Shown here piece after piece: positions 40,374-49,070 of a stretch of 64,000 bases of DNA. The position numbers and the translations under genes were made by a program. Below the pieces are notes generated by a model. The model was not told where the DNA came from. It searched no databases and was given only the letters and a program-made list of their open reading frames with translations. The first letter of the stretch is position 1; each line of letters opens with the position of its first letter. The stretch comes from Emticicia aquatilis. GTDB taxonomy: Bacteria; Bacteroidota; Bacteroidia; Cytophagales; Spirosomataceae. The DNA lies in NCBI RefSeq assembly GCF_014644295.1, contig NZ_BMKK01000011.1, forward strand, positions 152,772 through 216,771, read 5' to 3'.

Positions 40374-42569
40374 ATGATGAAGAATTCCTTTTTGACACTG
40401 TCGGCAGTGGTGTTTAGCTATGGGCTTGCAATAGCACAGAGCGACCTCCCACCCAACGCCGTTCCAGGAAAATGCTATGCCAAATGTTTAAAACCTGCTC
40501 AATTTACTACCCGTACCGAACAGTATGTTTCAAAAGAGGCAGGTAAGATTCTTACTGCATCTGCTCCAGAATTAACCACTACTACCGAACAAGTTCTTGT
40601 AAAAGAAGGCAGCAAAGTGATTCAAGCCTCGGCTTCAGCTTATAAATCTGTTACCGAACAAGTATTAATAAAAGAGCCAGGTAAAAGAACCGAAGTGATT
40701 GCGGGTTCGGGTTCGTATAAAGCCGTAACTGAGCAGATTGAAACACGCCCAGCATATAAGCGTTATGAAATAGTTGGTTGTAACCAAGCTTCGGGTACAG
40801 GTGCTGGTGCAGGCAAAGGTGCTGATGTAAATGCTCCTTGTTTCAAGCCATCAACTGAGCAAATCATGGTTCGTGAAGGTTATAAAAAACTGGAAGTGAT
40901 TCCTGCTCAATTCAAAACCGAAACCGAGCAAGTAATCGTGAAAGAGGCTTCTAGAAGATACGAAGTGATTCCGGCGGTTTATAAAACGGTTACTGAGCAG
41001 TTTATGATTAAACCTGCATATAATAACTTAGTAGTTGATAATAACGTAGAATTCAAAGCTGTAACCGAGAGAGTTGAGGTTCGTCCAGCGTACAAGCGTT
41101 ATGAAGTAGTACCTGCTCAATTTAAGACAGTAACCGAGCAAGTATTAGTTCGTGAAGCTGCTCCTGCGGTTGCGGGTGGTCAACGCCCAAAATATAAAAC
41201 AGTAACTGAGCAATATCTTGCTAAAGAAGCTGCAAAACGTTATGAAATTGTGCCTGCTACGTACAAAACAGTAACAGAAACTATCGTAGTAAAAGAGCCA
41301 GTAAAAACTTTGGTTGTAACTCCACCAGTTTATGAATCAGTAACCGAAAAAGTGAAAATTCGTGAAGCATATACAAAATATGAAAAACGTAAACTTGACC
41401 CATCGTGTTTGAGTGCAAATCCTGACGATTGTTTGCAACTATGTTTGGTTGAGATTCCTGCTGAATATAAAACTGTTACGAAACAAGTTTTAAAAACACC
41501 TGCTGGTGTAAAAGAAATAGTTACTCCTGCTCAGACTGCAACGATCACAAAACAAGTGATTGCACAGCCAGCATCGGTTCGTGAAATTGCAACAGAAGCA
41601 CAATATGCTACAATCACAAAACAAGTACTTGATGGCTACGAGCCAACTGGTGCAAGTCTTACAGCGGCTCAAGCTTTTGTTGGTGGAACTTCTTCTGCTC
41701 AATATGCAACTATTACTAAAACGGTAGTAGCAGCACCTGCTCAATACAAAGAAATCGAAGTGCCAGCACAATACGAAACTATTACGAAACAAGTAGTAGC
41801 ACGTGGCCCTCAAACCAAAGAAGTACCAGTATTGGCTCAGTTTGAGACAATCTCAAAACAAATTGTAGCACAAGCGGCTCAAGTAAAAGAAATCGAAGTT
41901 CCAGCGGTTTATGCAACTCGTGCAAAACAAGTTTTGGTTGCTCCTGCCACTACTCGTGAAATTGAAGTTCCAGCGGTTTTTGCAACTCGTACTAAATATA
42001 CTTGTGCTGATGGCTCAGGTTCGGGAACTGGTAATGGTATTGTAGCTGGAAACGGTGGTTGTGGCCCGCAAGTACGTGAAATTGATGTTCCTGCTGAGTA
42101 TCGTACGATTACGAAACACTTAGTAGATGGTCAACCAAAAACTCGTGAAATTGATGTTCCAGGTGAATATCGTACAATTACTAAGCAGATTGTGGCAAAT
42201 GCAGCAGCAACTGTTGAGAAAGAAATTCCTGCTGAATACCGTACTGTAACTAAAACGGTTGTAAAAACTCCTGCGGCTACTTCAGAAAGAGAGATTCCGG
42301 CTGAGTATGCAACTTATACTACAACTTCAATGACAAGTAGCGGTACTTACGCTGACTGGGTTGAGATTCTTTGCGGAAACAAAATTACTTCGGCTACTGT
42401 TCGTGCCATTCAAAAAGCTCTTAGAGCAAAAGGCTACGACCCAGGCCCAGATGATAACGTACTTGGGCCACGCACTAATGCGGCCATTATCAAATATCAA
42501 AAAGATAACAACTTACCATCAGGTAACTTGAACCTTGAGACTTTGAAGTCGTTGGGTGTTGAATATTGA
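40374..42569 (+). CDS. Secreted repeat protein with C-terminal peptidoglycan-binding domain
   Basis: 731 residues: signal peptide (KNSFLTLSAVVFSYGLAIAQ), about 24 tandem repeats of 22-24 residues, and a C-terminal PG_binding_1 domain (ATVRAIQKALRAKGYDPGPD, VLGPRTNAAIIKYQKDNN). The repeat unit is roughly P-A-x-[YF]-K-T-V-T-E-Q-V-L-V-K-E-A, then x-x-x-x-E-V. Units 1-12 carry T-E-Q and units 13-23 T-K-Q at the same place. Four units are interrupted by glycine- or cysteine-containing inserts (CNQASGTGAGAGKG, CLSANPDDCLQLC, and others). It probably lines or crosslinks to the cell wall. It is monocistronic with its own terminator. No enzymatic residues are seen. Confidence 0.8.
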   Translation: MMKNSFLTLSAVVFSYGLAIAQSDLPPNAVPGKCYAKCLKPAQFTTRTEQYVSKEAGKILTASAPELTTTTEQVLVKEGSKVIQASASAYKSVTEQVLIKEPGKRTEVIAGSGSYKAVTEQIETRPAYKRYEIVGCNQASGTGAGAGKGADVNAPCFKPSTEQIMVREGYKKLEVIPAQFKTETEQVIVKEASRRYEVIPAVYKTVTEQFMIKPAYNNLVVDNNVEFKAVTERVEVRPAYKRYEVVPAQFKTVTEQVLVREAAPAVAGGQRPKYKTVTEQYLAKEAAKRYEIVPATYKTVTETIVVKEPVKTLVVTPPVYESVTEKVKIREAYTKYEKRKLDPSCLSANPDDCLQLCLVEIPAEYKTVTKQVLKTPAGVKEIVTPAQTATITKQVIAQPASVREIATEAQYATITKQVLDGYEPTGASLTAAQAFVGGTSSAQYATITKTVVAAPAQYKEIEVPAQYETITKQVVARGPQTKEVPVLAQFETISKQIVAQAAQVKEIEVPAVYATRAKQVLVAPATTREIEVPAVFATRTKYTCADGSGSGTGNGIVAGNGGCGPQVREIDVPAEYRTITKHLVDGQPKTREIDVPGEYRTITKQIVANAAATVEKEIPAEYRTVTKTVVKTPAATSEREIPAEYATYTTTSMTSSGTYADWVEILCGNKITSATVRAIQKALRAKGYDPGPDDNVLGPRTNAAIIKYQKDNNLPSGNLNLETLKSLGVEY

Positions 42570-42595
42570 TAAAGTACTAAATTTTAAATAAAAAG

Positions 42596-42631
42596 AACGG
42601 CTGGTTTCTACTCGAAATCAGCCGTTTTTTG
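42596..42631 (+). terminator. Terminator of the repeat protein gene
   Basis: AACGGCTGGTTTC (42596-42608) pairs with GAAATCAGCCGTT (42614-42626) with one G-T, then TTTTT. Confidence 0.85.
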
Positions 42632-42762
42632 TTGGAATCCAAATATTATCAGAGTAGGATTAAAAATGGCTTAATATTTGATTAATCAAGAAATGTGGCC
42701 TTTCGCTAAGTTTTCAGGAAACTAAGGCTCATGTCTATTTTATAACTTCAATATATTACGCT

Positions 42763-43242
42763 ATGAGAATTAAACTAATGCTCCTACTGGGGGTTACGTT
42801 TGTAATGTTCGCATCTTATACCAATGTGGCCGAAATTTCGCAGAGCCAAGTCAACTTTTATAAAGGAAGCTATGACGATTTTCTGAGGGAAGCAAAAAAA
42901 TTAAAGAAGCCGATTATGCTTGATTTTTGGGCAAGTTGGTGTGGGCCATGCAAAAAACTTGAAAATGAGACGTTTACTAACCCAAATTTAGTTACGTATC
43001 TGAATGCCAATTATATGATTTATAAAGTAGATATTGATTCTTTCGATGGAATGTCTATCGCTGACCGTTTTGCGGTTGATGTGTATCCTACATTGGTTTT
43101 ACTCGACCCAAAAACAAAATATGTAGGCCGTTACCGAGGATTTTTTCCTGCCGATTATCTGAGAAATGAATTAGAAAAAAATAAGAACCAAAAAGGGAAG
43201 CGTTTTGTAGCTCCCAAGAGTTCGACAACTGCTTCGTTATGA
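42763..43242 (+). CDS. Periplasmic thioredoxin-like protein
   Basis: 159 residues with a signal peptide or anchor (RIKLMLLLGVTFVMFAS). The thioredoxin fold has the active site W-C60-G-P-C63 in MLDFWASWCGPCKKLENE, and the cis-proline loop as VDVYPTLVLL. The YKGSYDDFLREAKKLKKPIML start is that of the thioredoxin_7/DUF255-like exported group. It should reduce or maintain disulfides outside the inner membrane. The preceding repeat protein contains several cysteines, but the two have separate terminators. Confidence 0.9.
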   Translation: MRIKLMLLLGVTFVMFASYTNVAEISQSQVNFYKGSYDDFLREAKKLKKPIMLDFWASWCGPCKKLENETFTNPNLVTYLNANYMIYKVDIDSFDGMSIADRFAVDVYPTLVLLDPKTKYVGRYRGFFPADYLRNELEKNKNQKGKRFVAPKSSTTASL

Positions 43243-43299
43243 GACGAGCAGTGCATTAACTGACTTTAAATCTTGAGTCTGAACCTTTTACTGAGTAGT

Positions 43300-43327
43300 A
43301 GCTGCCCCTAAAAAGGCAGCTTTTTTT
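43300..43327. terminator. Terminator between convergent genes
   Basis: AGCTGCC (43300-43306) pairs with GGCAGCT (43315-43321), then TTTTTT. It overlaps the 3' end of the minus-strand gene by one or two bases. Confidence 0.8.
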
Positions 43328-43880
43328 AATAATTCCAGCTTGTAGGTAATTGCATTTGTCGAGCGTAGTAAGCAGGACAATATTTATGTACTCGTTCGAG
43401 TAATTTGTTTACATCACGCTCAAACTCTACGTAATAATCTTCGTGCAGCTTCGGTAACTTCTTCATCAAAAACTCTGTTCGCTTCGCAATATAGAGGGAA
43501 ATTGTATCTGTTTTACCACTATAATGCTCTAAATTTGGCAATTGATTATCAAAGAAGGTATTGAGTAAATAGAGCGTCAGCTCAACTTCTCCATATTTAT
43601 CTTTGGTTATTTTTACGTGCTGCGTTATACGTCCGTTCAAATCTCGCATGTCCATCATCATCCAACCAGCAGTATCATGGTACATTTTTGATACTTTAAG
43701 AATTTGATTCTTAATTTCAGTTCGCTTGTGCGGAAGGTCAGATTCATCTTCGAGCAACTGGAAATAAAGCTGTTGTGATAATAATTCATTTTTTCCGATA
43801 AGTCTTATCAATAACTTATCCTTCTCTTTTGCGGGCAGACTCAGAACTGCCTTTTCGAGTTCTTTAGGTAATTTAGGCAT
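43326..43880 (-). CDS. Uncharacterised helical protein
   Basis: 184 residues, no signal peptide, highly charged and largely helical: PKLPKELEKAVLSLPAKEKD, LLSQQLYFQLLEDESDLP, LTLYLLNTFFDNQLPNL and VERDVNKLLERVH-like segments. There is no catalytic motif I can name; similar proteins of this length are common in Bacteroidota as hypotheticals. It is the last gene of the minus-strand block that starts with nrnA, but a hairpin (43918-43950) separates it from the FKBP genes, so it probably has its own transcript. Confidence 0.7.
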   Translation of the reverse strand: MPKLPKELEKAVLSLPAKEKDKLLIRLIGKNELLSQQLYFQLLEDESDLPHKRTEIKNQILKVSKMYHDTAGWMMMDMRDLNGRITQHVKITKDKYGEVELTLYLLNTFFDNQLPNLEHYSGKTDTISLYIAKRTEFLMKKLPKLHEDYYVEFERDVNKLLERVHKYCPAYYARQMQLPTSWNY

Positions 43881-43917
43881 CGTAATAAGAAAAAATAAAA
43901 AGGATTACCATTAAAAC

Positions 43918-43950
43918 GCCAAAACCTCCGAAAAGTTCAGAGGTTTTGGC
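43918..43950 (-). terminator. Hairpin after the FKBP gene
   Basis: GCCAAAACCTC (43918-43928) pairs perfectly with GAGGTTTTGGC (43940-43950). On the minus strand GTTTTAA follows, a moderate T run. Confidence 0.65.
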
Positions 43951-43976
43951 TATAATGAATGTATTTCGACGAGGTA

Positions 43977-44837
43977 TTATTTCGCACTTACAATTTCAAC
44001 ATTAAAGATAAGTGGTGCATACGGCGGGATGGTTGTACTGCTACCCGATGTGCCATAGCCGAGACTTGAAGGAAATACAAGCGTAGCTTTTTCACCCACT
44101 TTCATTTTTAAAAGCCCTTCTTCAAAGCCTTTTACTACTGCACCGTCACCTAACGCTACATTTATTTGGCCAGTATCAAACTGTTTACCTGTTGCGGCTA
44201 AATAACCAGTGTATTTAACAGTTGCCAAAAGCCCAGCTTTTAGTTGAGTGCCACCTGGAGCTTCAAGCGTACGCAAGAAACGTAATCCAGTTGTAGTTTT
44301 TTCGGTAAGTGTCAGCTTGGTAGCTGCCACATATTCATCAATAATTTGGTCTTCTGAGCGAAGTTTTACGATTTCTAAGTCTAATCTTAGGTTAGAGTTT
44401 GCAGGAATGCTTGCACTTGATTGTGAGCCAAATCCTAAGATTGATGGCATAAGGAATGTTCCTTTTTCGCCTTCTTTAAGCAAAGAAAGAGCCTCTAAGA
44501 AGCCAGCGATAATATTAGAAGCACCCAAAGTGATTTTAGCAGGAGCATTATTGATTCTTGAAGTACTATCTACTTTGATACCATTAAGTAATGATAAAGT
44601 ATAATGAAACGTAACTTCGTCGCCAATTACTGCACCTCTTCCTAAAGAAACACGGTCAATGGAATATTTCATTCCAGAGGTGGTGCTAAGCATTTGGAGG
44701 TTTTTCTGACTGATGTAGTCGGCTATCTCCTGTGCATTCTTTTTATTAGTGGCTTCAATGTCATTTTCTAAAAATTTACTACACGAACTTCCAACAACTA
44801 AACTTACTAAAACTAATAGAAATGCAATTTTCTTCAT
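43977..44837 (-). CDS. Lipoprotein with two FKBP-type PPIase domains
   Basis: 286 residues. The signal sequence ends in a lipobox, VGSSCSK. Two FKBP-like domains follow: residues about 65-160 (VSLGRGAVIGDEVTFHYTLS, IIAGFLEALSLLKEGEKGTF) and about 190-286 (TVKYTGYLAATGKQFDTG, VVKGFEEGLLKMKVGEKATL, SSLGYGTSG, PPYAPLIFNVEIV). The second keeps more of the PPIase pocket. FKBP lipoproteins assist folding in the periplasm; some (GldI) serve gliding, but I cannot assign that. It lies 60 bases after another two-domain FKBP gene. Confidence 0.88.
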   Translation of the reverse strand: MKKIAFLLVLVSLVVGSSCSKFLENDIEATNKKNAQEIADYISQKNLQMLSTTSGMKYSIDRVSLGRGAVIGDEVTFHYTLSLLNGIKVDSTSRINNAPAKITLGASNIIAGFLEALSLLKEGEKGTFLMPSILGFGSQSSASIPANSNLRLDLEIVKLRSEDQIIDEYVAATKLTLTEKTTTGLRFLRTLEAPGGTQLKAGLLATVKYTGYLAATGKQFDTGQINVALGDGAVVKGFEEGLLKMKVGEKATLVFPSSLGYGTSGSSTTIPPYAPLIFNVEIVSAK

Positions 44838-44897
44838 CTGACTTATTGATATATTTGAATTTGGTACGAGCCAGCCATCGGCCAGCTCGCAGAGGGA

Positions 44898-45743
44898 TTA
44901 TTTTACGTCTAAAACTTCCATTTCAAAAATTAATGAACTGAAAGGCGGAATCGGGCCACCACCTTGTTCGCCATAAGCTAAACTTGATGGAATGAAGAAA
45001 ATAGCTTTTTCGCCTTTTTTCATCATTGCAAGTGCTTGCTCCCAACCTGGAATTACTGCACCTTGACCAACTGTTACTTGGAATTTTGGACCTGGTTTGC
45101 CAACTGAGCTATCAAATACTTTTCCATCCATTAATTTTCCTGTGTAATCAACCGTAACTGTTTGACCAGCTTTGATTAAATCTCCAGTACCTTCTTTTAC
45201 AACGACACGATACATACCATATTGTGTTTTTGTTGCATTTGGGAAGTTTTTCTTTGCATATTCATCCATCACTTTCGCTTCGTTGTTTTTCTTAGCGTCT
45301 TGTGCTTTTTGGAAGTCTTCACGAGTTTGAGTTGATTTGATTTTTACGATAAATCTCAAGTCAGAACCTTTAGTGATACCTGCTGGTAAAGGCTGGCTCA
45401 TACGTGCAAAAAGAGAGTCTGCATTGATTAAAACAGTGGCACTATCACCTTCGGTTAGGTGCATCAAAGCGTTTTCAAATGAACCTTTGTAAGTACCTTG
45501 TTGAGCTACCATCGTGATTGGTTGGTTGCGTTTGTAAGTATCTTCAAAAGTCGAGTCATTTGCTGCTTTGATAACTAAATCAAATGTTAAAATATCGCCA
45601 GTCTTGATTTTTTTGCCTTTTCCTTCTTCATGGATTTGGTATTTTGAGCCATCAGGGTCTTGCGTAACCTTAAACTGATTACAAGAGAAAAGTAAGCTTG
45701 TTGCCGCTGCAACGCTCAATGTTGTTTTTAAAAAATTTGTCAT
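44898..45743 (-). CDS. Lipoprotein with FKBP-type PPIase domains
   Basis: 281 residues; signal and lipobox LLFSCNQ. The first FKBP-like domain (about 35-135) is degenerate (ILTFDLVIKAANDSTFEDTY, FENALMHLTEGDSATVLI); the second (about 175-281) is canonical: VDYTGKLMDGKVFDSSVG, AVIPGWEQALAMMKKGEKAI, SLAYGEQG, PPFSSLIFEMEVL. It should catalyse prolyl isomerisation at the outer or inner membrane face. It lies between nrnA (57 bases upstream) and a second FKBP lipoprotein, so the three may form one unit. Confidence 0.9.
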   Translation of the reverse strand: MTNFLKTTLSVAAATSLLFSCNQFKVTQDPDGSKYQIHEEGKGKKIKTGDILTFDLVIKAANDSTFEDTYKRNQPITMVAQQGTYKGSFENALMHLTEGDSATVLINADSLFARMSQPLPAGITKGSDLRFIVKIKSTQTREDFQKAQDAKKNNEAKVMDEYAKKNFPNATKTQYGMYRVVVKEGTGDLIKAGQTVTVDYTGKLMDGKVFDSSVGKPGPKFQVTVGQGAVIPGWEQALAMMKKGEKAIFFIPSSLAYGEQGGGPIPPFSSLIFEMEVLDVK

Positions 45744-45800
45744 TGAAATTTATGTATTAATTAGATTTTACTTATGAATAAAATGTTGATTATAAATGTT

Positions 45801-46838
45801 TTAACTATTAGTTAATTCGTCTTTGTATTGTGGCAATAAAGACAAGAATTTTTCAACGGTTTTTTCTAAAGATTCGTGCGAACGCCCACCTGCGGCATTT
45901 TTGTGTCCACCGCCATTGAAATGAGTTCTCGAAAATTCACTTACCGAAAAATTATCTACCGAGCGAAGCGAAATCCGAATCATGTCATCTTTTTCGGTGA
46001 AAATAGCCGCCATTACAACACCTTTAATCGAAAGTCCGTAGTTGACGACTCCTTCGGTATCGCCATTCTTTGAACTAAATCGGCCCAATTCTTCCTTTGA
46101 TATGGCCATGTAAGCCACGTTGTATTCGGGAAGATAGGTGAGTTTTTCGCCTAAAACAAAACCCAAAAACTTCATTCGGTCGAATGTATTGCTATCAAAA
46201 ATTTTACGGTGAATGGTGTTCGGATGGATTCCAATCGAAATCAATTCTCCCGCAATTCGGTGTACTTCTTCGCTTGTGCTGTCAAATCTGAACGACCCCG
46301 TATCAGTTACTAAACCCGCATAAAGGCACTCGGCAGCTGGAACATCAATCAAGTGTTTATCGCCGAGTTTTTCGATTAATTCGTAAATCAACTCACAAGT
46401 TGCAGCTGCACGTTCGTTCCAAAAAACAAAATCAGCAAAGTTTTCGGGCTGTTGGTGGTGGTCAATCAGTACCTTTTTTGCCGCCGATTGTTTGACAAAC
46501 TCTTCCATGCCCTTGATACGATTCAATGCCGAGAAATCAAGACAGAAAATCATATCAGCGTTTGCAATGAGTTTTTTTGCCAAATCTTGTCGGTCACTTT
46601 CAAAGTTGATTACTTCGCTTTCGCCCGACATCCATCTTAAAAAATCTGGATAGTCAGTTGGGGTAATAATTATAGGGAAGTGACCTTTTTTCTTTAAATA
46701 TGCGGATAATCCTAAAGATGAACCGAGAGCATCGGCATCAGGATTTTGGTGAGTAGTAATAACGATTTGTTTGGGTGTACTCAAAAAATCGTTAAATAAC
46801 GCTAACTTTTGATTTGACTCTGTAAAAAAATCTTGCAT
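45801..46838 (-). CDS. nrnA: DHH phosphoesterase, NrnA-type oligoribonuclease/pAp phosphatase
   Basis: 345 residues from ATG 46838. DHH motifs in order: VITTHQNPDADALGSSLGL, FCLDFSALNR, LIDHHQQPENFADF, and AGLVTDTGSFRFDS; the DHHA1 domain closes with FNGGGHKNAAGG. NrnA degrades short oligonucleotides and converts 3'-phosphoadenosine-5'-phosphate to AMP with manganese, in the cytoplasm. It replaces the DEDD-type oligoribonuclease absent from many Bacteroidota. Six codons upstream of the chosen start are dropped because the family begins near MQDFF. Confidence 0.92.
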   Translation of the reverse strand: MQDFFTESNQKLALFNDFLSTPKQIVITTHQNPDADALGSSLGLSAYLKKKGHFPIIITPTDYPDFLRWMSGESEVINFESDRQDLAKKLIANADMIFCLDFSALNRIKGMEEFVKQSAAKKVLIDHHQQPENFADFVFWNERAAATCELIYELIEKLGDKHLIDVPAAECLYAGLVTDTGSFRFDSTSEEVHRIAGELISIGIHPNTIHRKIFDSNTFDRMKFLGFVLGEKLTYLPEYNVAYMAISKEELGRFSSKNGDTEGVVNYGLSIKGVVMAAIFTEKDDMIRISLRSVDNFSVSEFSRTHFNGGGHKNAAGGRSHESLEKTVEKFLSLLPQYKDELTNS

Positions 46839-46965
46839 AACTCTACAAAGGTACAAAGGAAAGGTGGTAATTCAAAAATGCGAGGTAAGTGCTTTGTTTT
46901 TGTATTGAGGATTTATTTTTACAAATATTTAAAGATATAGAATGTAGTTTATGAAAGAAGATAAC

Positions 46966-46973
46966 TATTTTTG
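46966..46973 (+). promoter_or_regulatory. -7 element of the phosphatase gene
   Basis: TATTTTTG, 54 bases before the ATG at 47028. Confidence 0.5.
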
Positions 46974-47027
46974 GCAATTATTTACTACGACAAAAACGCA
47001 TCATTAATTCAATTTTAACAGACTAAA

Positions 47028-48662
47028 ATGAAAAACCTGACCCTTCTTTTTTTACTAATAAGTTTGTCGATTTCGGCTCAGAAAAAGACCACAGCTCCTA
47101 CAAAACTCTCGAAACCCAAATTAGTGTTGGGTATAATGGTTGACCAAATGCGATACGATTACCTTTATCGCTACTACGATAAATATACCGAAGGTGGCTT
47201 TAAGCGACTCATGAACGAAGGCTTTAACTGTAAAAATAATCATTATCACTACGCAAGTACAATTACTGGCCCAGGCCACGCGGCTGTTTATACGGGTTCG
47301 GTGCCTGCCGTTAATGGAATCATTGGCAACGAATGGTACGACCCATTGGCCAATAGAAGCGTTTATGTGGCTGAAGATACAACAGTGCGTGCTGTTGGTA
47401 CTGATGCAGCAGCGGTTGAGGGTAAACGCTCACCTGTGAATATGCACACAACCACGATTACCGACCAGTTGAAAATTGCGAGTGAGTTTCGTTCAAAAGT
47501 AATTGGTATTGCCGTAAAAGACCGTGGTGGTATTTTGCCAGCGGGTCATTCGGCCGATGCTGCTTATTGGTTTGATGCCAAATCGGGTAACTGGATTACG
47601 AGTACTTATTATATGAATGATTTGCCACAGTGGGTAAAAGATTTTAATGCCTTGAAGATGCCCGATAAACTGATGGCTCAGAAATGGGAAACGCTTTTGC
47701 CGATTGAACAATATACCGAAAGTGAAGCTGATAACCAAGAATATGAAAATGTGATGTCGGGTGAAAAACTACCAGTTTTTCCTCATACGGTTGCTAATTA
47801 TGGAGCTATTCCTGCTTCTCCCTATGGCAATACAATCACTAAAGAAATCACTTTGGCTGCTCTCAAAAACGAGAAAATGGGACAAGGAAAAGAGACAGAT
47901 TTCTTGTGTGTGAGCTTCTCGACTCCTGATTATGTAGGCCACGCAACAGGTACACATTCAATCGAAATCGAAGATATTTACTTGCGTCTCGACCGTGACA
48001 TTGCTGAGGTTTTGAGCAAACTCGATGCAACTTTGGGCAAAGGTAATTACTTGGTTTTCTTGACGGCCGACCACGGTGTAACTGATATTGCAGGATTTTT
48101 GAAAAAACATAAAATTCCGTCGGGAACTATTGAATTAGGTAAAGAAGTAAGTTATCTAAACGGAGAAATAGCCGCAAAGTTTGGCGAAGGAAAATGGATA
48201 AAGGCACAGGATAATTATCAACTTTATCTTGACCATGAACTAATGGCTAAGAAAAATGTAAGCATGAATCAAGTGTATGAGTTAGTAAAAGATAAAATGT
48301 TGATTTTGGGTTCGTCGGTTTATCAAGTAGTAAACTTGCACGATATTAGCTCGGCAACGATTCCGCCTTTTTATAAACCACTTATTGAAAATATATATAA
48401 TCCGAAACGTAGTGGAGATATTATGCTTTTGTTTGAGCCTGCGTGGTACAGTGGTTATAAAAAAGGAACAACACACGGGACAATGTGGCAAAGCGACCGT
48501 CATGTGCCGTTGGTTTGGTACGGTTGGAAGATTCCACAAGGGGAGACTGTCCAGCAAACATACATCGCTGATATCGCAGCAACTTTGGCTGCTTTATTGA
48601 ATGTTTTAGAGCCAAATGGCTGTGTTGGAAGTCCGATTAAAGATATTTTTAGTAAGAAATAA
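47028..48662 (+). CDS. pafA: PafA-like alkaline phosphatase
   Basis: 544 residues with signal peptide KNLTLLFLLISLSISAQ. The residues that define the PafA subfamily of phosphate monoesterases are visible: metal ligand D39 (IMVDQMRYDYL), nucleophile T80 in STITGPGHAAVY, N101 in GNEWYD, and K164/R166 in AVKDRGGILPAG; further zinc ligands are in STPDYVGHATGTHS, LTADHGVTD and KGTTHGTMW. In Elizabethkingia PafA the equivalents are T79, N100, K162 and R164. It frees phosphate from diverse organic monoesters in the periplasm and is insensitive to phosphate inhibition in studied homologues. Symbol given by motif match. Confidence 0.85.
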   Translation: MKNLTLLFLLISLSISAQKKTTAPTKLSKPKLVLGIMVDQMRYDYLYRYYDKYTEGGFKRLMNEGFNCKNNHYHYASTITGPGHAAVYTGSVPAVNGIIGNEWYDPLANRSVYVAEDTTVRAVGTDAAAVEGKRSPVNMHTTTITDQLKIASEFRSKVIGIAVKDRGGILPAGHSADAAYWFDAKSGNWITSTYYMNDLPQWVKDFNALKMPDKLMAQKWETLLPIEQYTESEADNQEYENVMSGEKLPVFPHTVANYGAIPASPYGNTITKEITLAALKNEKMGQGKETDFLCVSFSTPDYVGHATGTHSIEIEDIYLRLDRDIAEVLSKLDATLGKGNYLVFLTADHGVTDIAGFLKKHKIPSGTIELGKEVSYLNGEIAAKFGEGKWIKAQDNYQLYLDHELMAKKNVSMNQVYELVKDKMLILGSSVYQVVNLHDISSATIPPFYKPLIENIYNPKRSGDIMLLFEPAWYSGYKKGTTHGTMWQSDRHVPLVWYGWKIPQGETVQQTYIADIAATLAALLNVLEPNGCVGSPIKDIFSKK

Positions 48663-48667
48663 ATTCA

Positions 48668-48704
48668 TTGGTAGAGTCGGACGATGTAAGTTCGACTCTA
48701 CCAA
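48668..48704 (+). terminator. Terminator of the phosphatase gene
   Basis: TTGGTAGAGTCG (48668-48679) pairs perfectly with CGACTCTACCAA (48693-48704). Only AAAAT follows, so it may act in both directions weakly. Confidence 0.6.
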
Positions 48705-48725
48705 AATACAATGATTAAGTAAAAA

Positions 48726-49046
48726 ATGATATTGATAAAGGGCGTACCGTTAAAGAAAATTCAAGGAATTACGTTATTTCCTTTTATAATCGTACGCTCA
48801 AAAAAGCCAAGCAAGGTGCTGATTAACCACGAGAAGATACATATCCGACAGCAACTTGAACTCTTGATTTTACCCTTTTATATCTGGTACGTTGGCGAAT
48901 GGTTGTATCATTATGTGCGGTGTCGTAGTTTTTGGCGAGCGTATCGCCAAATAAGTTTTGAGCAAGAAGCCTACGATAACGAAGAAGATTTTGAGTATCT
49001 GAAAAATCGAAAATTCTGGAATTTTTTGGAGTATAATAATTTGTAG
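48726..49046 (+). CDS. Small membrane protein with HExxH motif
   Basis: 106 residues. Zinc-protease-like H35-E-K-I-H39 (VLINHEKIHIRQQ) is followed by a single membrane helix (ELLILPFYIWYVGEWLYHY) and E79/E81 in SFEQEAYDN, where gluzincins place the third ligand. The order, HExxH just before a helix and an E-x-E-A-Y after it, recalls a minimal M48/M56-type core, but the protein is far shorter than known proteases. Common as a hypothetical in Bacteroidota. Activity is inference. It lies between the phosphatase terminator and the convergent lysoplasmalogenase gene. Confidence 0.7.
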   Translation: MILIKGVPLKKIQGITLFPFIIVRSKKPSKVLINHEKIHIRQQLELLILPFYIWYVGEWLYHYVRCRSFWRAYRQISFEQEAYDNEEDFEYLKNRKFWNFLEYNNL

Positions 49047-49070
49047 GGGTGTATTGCATACACCCTTTTT

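Noticed and set aside
40374..42569. Regularly spaced DNA repeats that could suggest a CRISPR array
   Set aside because: The repeats are in frame, degenerate at third positions and encode a protein repeat; there are no cas genes.
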